Of a DNA stretch of 64,000 bases, positions 57,170 to 64,000 are shown in pieces (within the stretch, counting starts at the first letter, position 1; each line of letters begins with the position of its first letter). This stretch comes from Xanthomonas phaseoli pv. phaseoli (lineage in GTDB: Bacteria; Pseudomonadota; Gammaproteobacteria; Xanthomonadales; Xanthomonadaceae): NCBI GenBank assembly GCA_022749655.1, contig CP094243.1, positions 1,240,001 through 1,304,000 of the forward strand. The letters run 5' to 3'. The notes below the pieces were generated by a model, which was not told the DNA's origin, ran no database searches, and worked only from the letters and a program-made list of their open reading frames with translations. Made by a program: the position numbers and the translations under genes.

Positions 57170-60100
57170 ATGACCGACGACGAAACTTCCATCAACGACA
57201 TCGCCACGGATGCGAACACGCAGCCGCCCTTATTCGTGCTCGGCGTGGGCGCCGCCGGCATGGACGCCGATCGCCTGGCAGAATTGCTCGATGCGGTTGC
57301 TGGCGCCTCGAATCTGGCCATCATGCTGTTGTTGCGCGACCGCCAATTATTGGATGAGGCACGCCTGCGCGAACTGCTCGGCAGCCAGGCGACCCTGCTG
57401 TCGGTCCCCAGTGATGGTGACCGGCTGCAACCGGGGCGCTTCTATCTGCCGCCGGCCGATACGGTGGTTACGCTGGAAGAAGGGCGCATCCGTCTGCGCG
57501 CCTTGCCCGGTGGCGAGAGCGACCACGGATTGATCGACAGCTTTTTCGTCTCGATGGCGCACGATCAGGATGGCAATGTGATCGGCCTGATCATGGGGCG
57601 CTTCGACGGCGACGGCACGCTGGGGACCGCGGCGATCCGTGAGTGCGGCGGTCTGGCGCTGGCCGTGGACGATGCCGCACTGCATGGGCTGGACCTGCGC
57701 AGCGCCAGCAACCCGGCCGCCATCACCGACGACATCCTGCCCCTGCCACAGATCGCCGCGCGTATCGCCGCGCACATGCAACGCCACCACGGCTTCGGTC
57801 ATCCGGTGCCGACCGGCGTGCGCAATGGCAGCGAGAGCGACAAGCTCAGCCAGGTCGCCGCCATCCTGCGCAATACCACCGGTCACGATTTTCATGGCTA
57901 CAAACGCGCCACCTTCCTGCGCCGCGTGCAACGTCGCATGCAGGTGGCGCAGGTGGAAACCCTGGAGCAGTATCTGGAGGTGCTGCGCAATCGCTTCGAC
58001 GAACCGTTGCAGTTGTTCAACGACCTGCTGATCGGCGTGACCAAGTTCTTTCGCGACCGCCGCGAGTTCGAATTCCTCGAGCAACAGGTGATTCCGCGGT
58101 TGTTTCAGGGCAAGCACACCGGCGACAGCCTGCGCATCTGGGTGCTGGGCTGCTCCACGGGCGAAGAGGCCTATTCGCTGGCGATGCTGCTGCGCGAACA
58201 CGCCGAAACCCTGGACACCGCGCCACGCATCCAGATCTTTGCCAGCGATATCGACGGGCGCGCACTGGCCACTGCGCGGGTGGGGCGCTATGCCTCCAGC
58301 ATCGTCGGTGAAGTCGCACCCGAGCGGCTGCGGCGCTGGTTCGTCAAGGAAGGCGACACCTATGTGGTGAGCAAGGAGCTGCGCGAGCTGTGCGTGTTTT
58401 CGCAGCACAGCATCGTCAAGGACCCGCCGTTTTCGCGGCTTGACCTGGTGTCGTGCCGCAATCTGTTGATCTACCTGGATGCCGAATTGCAGAACCGGGT
58501 GATCCCGATCTTCCATTTCGCCATCCGTCCAGGCGGTTATCTGTTCCTGGGCAATGCCGAAAACGTCTCGCGGCACGCGCAATTGTTCATCCCGGTGGAG
58601 CGCAGCTTTCGTGTGTTTCAGCGCATCGATGCACAGAGCAACGTGCATGCGACGTTCCCAACCGTGCAGCCCGCTGCGGTTGTTCGGGTACCGACACCAC
58701 CGCAACGGCAGCACGCTCCCAGCAATGCGCTGGTGCGTGCCGGCGAGCGTATCGCCGACCGTTATGCGCCGGCGTATGCGTTGCTGGACGAGCAGTTCGA
58801 GGTGCTGCACTTCTCGTCGCAGGCCGGGCGATTCATCCGCCCCGGCGGCGGCACGCCCAGTCTCAACCTGCTCAATCTGATCCATCGCGATCTGCGCCTG
58901 GACTTGCGCAGCGCGCTCAGCCGCGCAGAACGCGACCGTTCGCCCGTGCATGTCAGGGGCATCCAGGTGCACGAAGACGCGGCGACCTGGGCGGTGAACC
59001 TGTTCGTCGAGCCAACCGCCGACTCGGAGGTGCCGCGCGGCTACGTCGTGCTGTTCCAGGAAGTGGAAGCGCGCGAACCGGTGGAGCTGCCCGCACCACA
59101 CGACAGCGTGCACGACGATGGTCATGTGCAAGTGTTGGAAAACGAGCTGCGTATCACCCGCGAGCGCCTGCAATCGATGATCGAGGAACTGGAAAGCACC
59201 AACGAGGAGCTCAAGTCCTCCAACGAGGAATACCAGTCGCTCAACGAAGAACTGCAGAGCGCCAACGAGGAGCTGGAAACCTCCAAGGAAGAGCTGCAAT
59301 CGGTCAACGAGGAAGTGACCACCGTCAACGGTGAGCTGGCCCATCGCGTGCAGGAGCTGGCACAGGCCAACAGCGATCTGAAAAACCTGCTGGAAAGCAC
59401 CCAGATCGCCACCGTCTTCCTCGACAACGAATTGCGCGTCACCAACTTCACCCCGGCCGTCACCGACATCCTGCCGCTGGTGGAAAGCGATATCCAGCGC
59501 CCGATCAGCCACATCAAGCTGCATGTGGATTACGACGAACTGCAGGATGATGCGCGGCGGGTGATCCGCACCCTGGCAGTGCTCGATCGCGAGGTCGAAA
59601 ATCCCACCACGCATGCGCGCTACATGGTGCGTGTGTTGCCGTATCGCACCGTGGACAATTTCATCGGTGGTGCGGTGCTGACCTTCATGGACGTCACCCC
59701 GCTCACGCGCGCCGAGCGTGCGCTACGCAGCAGCGAGCAACGCCTGCGCACCCTGATGGAAGGCATCCCACAGCTGGTGTGGCGCTCGCTCGATGGCGGC
59801 CGCTGGACCTGGTCCAGCCCGCAATGGTCCAGCTACACCGGCCAGAGCGATGACCAGAGCCTGGAGCTGGGCTGGTTGCAGGCGGTGCACCCGGACGACC
59901 GCGAGCCGACCATGAATGCCTGGCTGGGAAGTGCGTCCAGCGGCAGGCTGGATATCGAACACCGTCTGTTCAATGCGGCCGAACAAGGTTACCGCTGGTT
60001 TCATACGCGCGGCGCGCCGGTGCGCGACGAACGCGGCCAGGTGCTGGAATGGCTGGGCACCTCCACCGAATCGGATAACCTGCGCCGCCTGCAGGAAGAA

Positions 60101-60712
60101 CAGCGCGTCTTGGTGGCCGAGTTGCAGCACCGCACGCGCAATCTGATCACGGTGGTGCAGTCGGTGGCCAAGCAGACCGTGCAGGCCAGCCAGAGCATGC
60201 CCGAGTTTGCGGCCAAGTTCGAGGATCGGTTGGCTGCGTTGTCGCGCGTGCAGGGGCTGCTATCGCAATCGGACAACATGCCCACCACCATCGGTGCCCT
60301 GCTGCGCATGGAGCTGGATGCGCTGGGGGCAGAGCCGGATCAAAGCCGCATCGTGGTGGAAGGCCCGAACGTGGCGCTGCGCAAATCCACCGTGCAGACG
60401 CTGGCCTTGGCGCTGCACGAGCTGGCCACCAACGCGCTCAAGCATGGCGCGCTGGCGGTGGATACCGGCACCTTGTCGATCCGTTGGGAAGTCGTCTCCG
60501 GCAGCGATACGCCGGCGCGCCTGAAGCTATTGTGGATCGAAGAAGGTGCCAGCCAGCAGCTGCGCAACGACCGCGATGAAGCCGGTGGCTTCGGCCGCCG
60601 CCTGATCGAACAAGCGTTGCCGTACAGCCATGGCGCGCAGACGCGCTACGAGCTCAGCGATACGCGTCTGGAATGCGAGATCCAGCTGCCGCTCAATCCG
60701 GTAAACGGGTGA
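57170..60712 (+). CDS. CheB-like/CheR/PAS/HWE hybrid histidine kinase
   Basis: 1180 residues. Residues 15-195: CheB methylesterase-like but degenerate. The catalytic Ser motif is VLGVGAAGM, the His is absent (IMLLLRD), and the Asp in GRFDGDGTLG is kept. Residues 220-485: CheR methyltransferase with IWVLGCSTGEEAYSLAMLL and DPPFSRLDLVSCRNLLIYL. Residues 654-744: coiled coil of NEELKSSNEEYQSLNEEL type. Then PAS domains (about 744-843 and 852-972) and an HWE kinase (ELQHRTRNLITVV H-box, HELATNALKHGA, LLWIEEGA). Such multidomain sensors are soluble and signal to CheY-like regulators. Here a receiver gene is adjacent. Intact. Confidence 0.92.
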   Translation: MTDDETSINDIATDANTQPPLFVLGVGAAGMDADRLAELLDAVAGASNLAIMLLLRDRQLLDEARLRELLGSQATLLSVPSDGDRLQPGRFYLPPADTVVTLEEGRIRLRALPGGESDHGLIDSFFVSMAHDQDGNVIGLIMGRFDGDGTLGTAAIRECGGLALAVDDAALHGLDLRSASNPAAITDDILPLPQIAARIAAHMQRHHGFGHPVPTGVRNGSESDKLSQVAAILRNTTGHDFHGYKRATFLRRVQRRMQVAQVETLEQYLEVLRNRFDEPLQLFNDLLIGVTKFFRDRREFEFLEQQVIPRLFQGKHTGDSLRIWVLGCSTGEEAYSLAMLLREHAETLDTAPRIQIFASDIDGRALATARVGRYASSIVGEVAPERLRRWFVKEGDTYVVSKELRELCVFSQHSIVKDPPFSRLDLVSCRNLLIYLDAELQNRVIPIFHFAIRPGGYLFLGNAENVSRHAQLFIPVERSFRVFQRIDAQSNVHATFPTVQPAAVVRVPTPPQRQHAPSNALVRAGERIADRYAPAYALLDEQFEVLHFSSQAGRFIRPGGGTPSLNLLNLIHRDLRLDLRSALSRAERDRSPVHVRGIQVHEDAATWAVNLFVEPTADSEVPRGYVVLFQEVEAREPVELPAPHDSVHDDGHVQVLENELRITRERLQSMIEELESTNEELKSSNEEYQSLNEELQSANEELETSKEELQSVNEEVTTVNGELAHRVQELAQANSDLKNLLESTQIATVFLDNELRVTNFTPAVTDILPLVESDIQRPISHIKLHVDYDELQDDARRVIRTLAVLDREVENPTTHARYMVRVLPYRTVDNFIGGAVLTFMDVTPLTRAERALRSSEQRLRTLMEGIPQLVWRSLDGGRWTWSSPQWSSYTGQSDDQSLELGWLQAVHPDDREPTMNAWLGSASSGRLDIEHRLFNAAEQGYRWFHTRGAPVRDERGQVLEWLGTSTESDNLRRLQEEQRVLVAELQHRTRNLITVVQSVAKQTVQASQSMPEFAAKFEDRLAALSRVQGLLSQSDNMPTTIGALLRMELDALGAEPDQSRIVVEGPNVALRKSTVQTLALALHELATNALKHGALAVDTGTLSIRWEVVSGSDTPARLKLLWIEEGASQQLRNDRDEAGGFGRRLIEQALPYSHGAQTRYELSDTRLECEIQLPLNPVNG

Positions 60713-61160
60713 GTTGGATCGCAAGACGTCGGGACTGGAAGGAATGGCTGCTGCAGCGGGCAGGGTGTGCACGTGCACGGCGCGGCCCACGCCGCGATGT
60801 GCATGTCTGAGCACCGGCACGCGGCTTTGGTGCGGATGAAGACGTACGCGACCATCTAGACCGCTAGTGAGAGCGCCGTACTGCACGCGATACGCCTGTG
60901 TAGTGCGTGCGTGCCTGCCGCAGCGGACTCTGCTGCACATGCTTGTGCATCTCACAACTTCGCGTGCGCTGTACACGCGTAGCCTACGGAAAATACTGCG
61001 CGATGGTGCAGATCCTGCGGCCTATTCGGCGTTCGCAGCGGATGTCGTGCGACTGAAGCTGCGTGAAACTCTTGCAGTGGCGACCTTTGCGAAAGTGAAA
61101 AAGTTGGCGCGCATTGTGCGTAACCACTGAGGTCATCGCGATGTACACCGTGGAGTAGTC
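60713..61160. other. Gap without supported gene
   Basis: About 450 bases. An 87-residue plus-strand frame at 60867-61130 is open but has no ribosome site and odd composition. The promoter of the following gene must be near the right end, where GGAG at 61152-61155 is its ribosome site. Confidence 0.45.
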
Positions 61161-61733
61161 ATGATTACGCGCATTCTTCAGTTGTCTGCCCGTGTGGCGA
61201 GCAATGCCTGGGTCGAGGTCGGCGTAGGCGCCGATGCCGACATCCTGGTCGCAGACCGTGGGGACAAACGCGAGGAGCGCGCCACCTTCGGTCGCCGCGC
61301 ACCAGGGCAGCAGCGTTCGATCCATTTGCAGGAGCCTGGCGGATTGGGCGGGGTGGATCTGGCCATTTGGGAAACACAGCGCTGCGCCATTCCGCTGTGC
61401 GGTTTCGTCTGCACTGCATCGGCAGACGGCACCACTGCCGCAACCTGGTTGAGCCAGGACGGCAGTGCGGTGTATGCCGCCGGATTGCGCAACGTGATGG
61501 ACATCGGCGGACGCCTGCAGATGGGGTTCTCGTTGCTCGTCGCCTCATCGGCGAGCATGCCCACCTACCGGCCGCTGTGTATCGACGCCGACCTGAGCAA
61601 GTGGCTGCACATGGGCGGTGCCGAGGCCATGCGTCATCTCACGCCCTGGCGGCTGGAACGCTGCGCCGCCGCGGCCGGCGTACGACCGGAGTGGGCGGGC
61701 GAAGCGGCCTCGGCGCGGATCGCACGGGTGTGA
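61161..61733 (+). CDS. Hypothetical protein, 190 residues
   Basis: The ATG at 61161 follows GTGGAGTAGTC. Regions: RILQLSARVASNAWVEVGVG, RAPGQQRSIHLQEPGGLGGV, CAIPLCGFVCTASADGTTAA, and DLSKWLHMGGAEAMRHLTPW. It is probably a soluble beta-rich protein with a helical end. I recognise no family. A hairpin follows its stop, consistent with a monocistronic gene. It sits next to stress-type genes but on the opposite strand. Confidence 0.6.
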   Translation: MITRILQLSARVASNAWVEVGVGADADILVADRGDKREERATFGRRAPGQQRSIHLQEPGGLGGVDLAIWETQRCAIPLCGFVCTASADGTTAATWLSQDGSAVYAAGLRNVMDIGGRLQMGFSLLVASSASMPTYRPLCIDADLSKWLHMGGAEAMRHLTPWRLERCAAAAGVRPEWAGEAASARIARV

Positions 61734-61757
61734 ACGCTTGCGCCACGCAGCCAAAAG

Positions 61758-61779
61758 AAGGGGCCCGGTGGGCCCCTTT
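61758..61779. terminator. Bidirectional hairpin terminator
   Basis: AAGGGGCCC, loop GGT, GGGCCCCTT then T, lying between converging genes. Its A/T-flanked stem could end transcripts from both sides. Confidence 0.75.
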
Positions 61780-61870
61780 ATCGTTTCGGTGGTGCGGACG
61801 GATCGGGATTGCCGCCTGATCGCCAGCTCGCTACGAACAGATCACTAGACGGCCGTTAAGCGCGCAATCG

Positions 61871-62209
61871 TCAATTGTTCTCGGTGTCCTCCGTACCGCC
61901 ATCCAGTGCGCGTTGCTGCGCGTCGATGTGTTGCTGCTTGCCGTACGTGCCGCTCTGGCCGAAGTTGGGTTGCGTGCTGCCATCGCGTTCCGGGTGGCCG
62001 TCGGGTTCGCCTTCGCCCAGGCTGCCGCCGCGGCCATGACCGCGTTGATTCAACGCTTCCGGCGCCCCGTCACGCGGTGGCTGTGCGTCGTGGGTCTGGA
62101 CCGCCGATGGATCGTCACGGCCCCGGCCATCCACCGATGCGTCGGGACCGTTGCCGCGATAGGCCGATTGGCGTTCGTCGTGTGTGTCGAGTGTGGATTT
62201 TGTGTTCAT
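61871..62209 (-). CDS. Low-complexity hydrophilic stress-type protein
   Basis: 112 residues from the ATG at 62207-62209, preceded by CAGGAGTTGCC. It begins MNTKSTLDTHDERQSAYRGN, and the rest is made of Gly, Asp, Gln, Arg, Pro and His (GRGRDDPSAVQTHDAQPPRD, HGRGGSLGEGEPDGHPERDG). Probably disordered. The composition is like other small desiccation- or stress-linked proteins of this region. No named family. It is separated from the Mn catalase by a terminator. Confidence 0.6.
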   Translation of the reverse strand: MNTKSTLDTHDERQSAYRGNGPDASVDGRGRDDPSAVQTHDAQPPRDGAPEALNQRGHGRGGSLGEGEPDGHPERDGSTQPNFGQSGTYGKQQHIDAQQRALDGGTEDTENN

Positions 62210-62232
62210 GGCAACTCCTGTGCAGTGCAATG

Positions 62233-62262
62233 AAAAAGCCCGGAGCGCGCTGGCCCCGGGCT
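62233..62262 (-). terminator. Intrinsic terminator of the Mn catalase gene
   Basis: On the minus strand AGCCCGGGG, loop, CTCCGGGCTTTTT: a G/C-rich stem followed by five T, 28 bases after the catalase stop. Confidence 0.85.
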
Positions 62263-62289
62263 GGTGATGGGTGCGGCTGCACCCATCAA

Positions 62290-63188
62290 TTAACGCTGGA
62301 TATCGCCGGTGGTGGAGCCGGCGCCCGGGCCTGCACCCAGGTCTGCGCCGGTCACGCGGTCCAGCTCGGGATTGAGAGCAAGCGCTCGGACATGGCGTCC
62401 AGCGCCGCGGTCTGCGTGGCATCCAGCGCAACCGTGGCAGAACCGTCGCCACCATCCACGGCGGCCTGCGCCTCGCGGTCGGCCACCACTTCCCACTGCT
62501 CGCCGGCATTCCACGGGCCGATCATGTCGCCTTCGCCCTGCGAGGTGTTGTAGTACTTGTCGGTGAAGCGCGGATCGCCTGGCAGCTTACCCGGCGGGAA
62601 GTTCGGCTCGATCGAGTACAGGGCTTTTTCGAACGACTTCTGGTGCGCCACTTCGCGCGTCATCAAGAAGCGCAGCGCATCCACGATGCCCGGATCGTCG
62701 GTGACGTTGATCAGGCGCTCATACACTAGCTTGGCACGTGCCTCGGCCGCGATATTGGAGCGCATGTCGGCCGTGGGGCAACCGATGCTGTCCACATACG
62801 CCGCCGTCCACGGTACGCCGCTGGAATTGACCAGGGCCGGACCGCCGCCATACAGGATTTGCTGGGTATGGCTGGTGCTGTTCTGGGTCATGTTGCGCAT
62901 GTCCATGGCCTCTTCCATGCCCTCGGAGAGCACCGCCTTGGGCCCCTTGTTGAGCATGGCGATGATCGAGCCAATGATCTCCAGATGGCTGATCTCTTCG
63001 GTGGCGATGTCGAACAGCAGATCCTTGCGGCCCGGATCGTCTTCGCCCAGGGCCTGGGTGAAATAGCGCATCGCAGCGGCCAGTTCGCCCTGCGGTCCGC
63101 CGAACTGTTCCAACATCAGCGTGGCCAGATCCGGGTTGGGTTGGGCGACGCGGACGGTGTACATCAAACGCTTGTTGTGCATGAACAT
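62290..63188 (-). pseudogene. Manganese catalase family protein, frameshifted near the C-terminus
   Basis: The ATG at 63186-63188 (GGAG before it) opens MFMHNKRLMYTVRVAQPNPD. Ferritin-like metal ligands of the Mn catalase family: ELAAAMRYFTQALGEDDPGR with its Glu, then DIATEEISHLEIIGSIIAML with Glu and His, later EARAKLVYERLINVTDDPG and TREVAHQKSFEKAL. After MSERLLS, near 62371, one A seems missing. The usual end NPELDRVTGADLGAGPGAGS TTGDIQR is in the next frame and stops at 62290. The enzyme would break down hydrogen peroxide in the cytoplasm with a dimanganese centre. The lesion removes only the tail, so activity may survive. Confidence 0.85.
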
Positions 63189-63292
63189 GGGTGGTGCTCC
63201 ATGGCTGGCGCCCGGCAACTACGACCACTTAGGAGCGGGCAGAAACGTGGGGCTTTGGCTTTCGGGGGATGCCCGCAGGATATGCAAGCGAC

Positions 63293-63315
63293 GCAGGACG
63301 GCGCTGCCGTCCTGC
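63293..63315. terminator. Perfect hairpin after the DUF892 gene
   Basis: GCAGGACGGC, loop GCT, GCCGTCCTGC, ten perfect pairs, eight bases after the DUF892 stop on the minus strand. No T run follows, so it may be an attenuator between the two cotranscribed genes rather than a full terminator. Confidence 0.6.
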
Positions 63316-63323
63316 GCGGTGAC

Positions 63324-63830
63324 TCAGGCGGCCTTGCTGGCCTTGGATGCCTTCTGGTTGCCGCCTTGCTCGGCAAGCAAAGTCAGCTTTTCGTCGGTGG
63401 CCTTTTCTTCTTCCAGTGTGGCCAGCAGTAGCGGCAAGGCATCGGCATAACCGAGTTGCTTGGCCATGGCGGCGATGGTGCCGTAGGACGCGATTTCGTA
63501 ATGCTCCACCTTCTGCGCGCCGCCGATCAGCGCAGCGTCGCGCACCGGGCCGGCTTCGATTTCGTCGATGACCTCGCGGCTTTCTTCGACCAGGCCTTCC
63601 ATCGCAGCGCACTTGATGCGCTTGAGCTTGATGCCCAACGTCTCAACAACCTGGTCGATGCGTTCGATCTGGCCCTGGGTTTCTTCCAGGTGGGTTTCGA
63701 AGGCTTGCTTGAGTTTCGGCTCGGTGGCCGCACGCGCAAGACGCGGCAGCGACTTGGTCAGCTGCTTCTCGGCGCTGTAGATGTCCGACAGTTCGTGGAT
63801 GAAAAGTTCTTCGACGGTCTTGATCGCCAT
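63324..63830 (-). CDS. DUF892 / YciF-type ferritin-like protein
   Basis: 168 residues from the ATG at 63828-63830 with AAGGAG seven bases before. A start 16 codons upstream lacks a site. MAIKTVEELFIHELSDIYSA EKQL, FETHLEETQGQIERIDQVVE, and VEHYEIASYGTIAAMAKQLG give the four-helix YciF fold with the Glu/His pattern of a di-metal site. YciF proteins are induced by stress, and their reaction is not settled. It lies 135 bases upstream of the Mn catalase on the same strand, probably the same transcription unit. Lys/Ala-rich tail. Confidence 0.92.
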   Translation of the reverse strand: MAIKTVEELFIHELSDIYSAEKQLTKSLPRLARAATEPKLKQAFETHLEETQGQIERIDQVVETLGIKLKRIKCAAMEGLVEESREVIDEIEAGPVRDAALIGGAQKVEHYEIASYGTIAAMAKQLGYADALPLLLATLEEEKATDEKLTLLAEQGGNQKASKASKAA

Positions 63831-64000
63831 GTGTGGCTCCTTGGGTTGGTCAGAGGGTGGGTTGCTGCGGTTCGCCATGTCGATGGCGATGCCTTGATGC
63901 GCTCGCGTTGCACGCCTGCAGACGAACGTGCCGATGAATCACGTACGAAACTGTTGAAGATTCCGTGCGCGTCACTCGCTCGCAAATGAGCGCTGCGAGC

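Noticed and set aside
57347..59614. 755-codon minus-strand frame inside the hybrid kinase
   Set aside because: Antisense shadow. The plus strand encodes recognisable CheR, coiled-coil and PAS domains over the same bases.
60867..61130. 87-codon frame between the kinase and the 190-residue gene
   Set aside because: No ribosome site, no motif, ordinary stretch of open frame. Could be reconsidered if transcripts are found.

Overview
The window is chromosomal DNA of high G+C from a gammaproteobacterium, most probably a Xanthomonas. The evidence is the smg-dprA / LysM / def-fmt-rsmB order, the xanthomonad-type RpoD with an acidic insert, and short intergenic repeats of the GGGATTCGGGATT type. No species call is possible from the sequence alone.

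Layout. 0-6 kb: end of smg, dprA, a LysM protein, def, fmt and rsmB (DNA uptake, peptide deformylation, initiator-tRNA formylation, 16S rRNA methylation). 6-13 kb: envelope glycan genes (GT39/ArnT-like transferase, O-antigen ligase-like protein, GT2 core transferase, glycerophosphotransferase-like protein) and a YdbS/YdbT PH-domain membrane pair. 13-19 kb: a GTP cyclohydrolase II paralogue, a GNAT, an LpxL-like acyltransferase, dtd, rpoD with a strong hairpin, and a tRNA-Ile(CAU). 19-33 kb: accessory genes, namely an SDR/SnoaL pair with a divergent LysR, a ParD-like/methionine aminopeptidase pair, ClC and SulP transporters, a secreted nuclease, RidA with a divergent LysR, and an M14 carboxypeptidase. 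33-37 kb: an ABC-2 exporter operon ending in a truncated TonB receptor. 37-42 kb: a tightly coupled four-gene operon (DUF3348, DUF802/MotA-like, MotB/OmpA-like, DUF2894) that looks like an uncharacterised ion-driven motor with a long repetitive coiled-coil tail. This is the most interesting system in the window. 43-45 kb: YkgJ and a complete IS256-family element. 45-54 kb: a stress-type island (zinc ADH, DUF4142, DUF3606, SDR, DUF6766, tiny hydrophilic proteins, a wrecked ABC exporter) and a CIO-type cydAB quinol oxidase. 55-61 kb: a signalling cluster (sigma-54 response regulator, a tiny DHp-like protein, a single-domain receiver, and a 1180-residue CheB/CheR/PAS/HWE kinase). 61-64 kb: further stress genes (manganese catalase, DUF892/YciF ferritin-like protein, small low-complexity protein).

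Many otherwise conserved genes carry one lesion: rsmB, ribA (two), the SDR at 20.8 kb (amber), map, clcA-like, sulP, ridA, the SDR at 49.4 kb, cydB, the sigma-54 regulator and the Mn catalase. Most look like single-base indels, often in G/C runs, with all catalytic residues recoverable in the next frame. Whether these are sequencing errors or real decay cannot be settled from the sequence. They are listed as pseudogenes in the sense of 'broken as given'.
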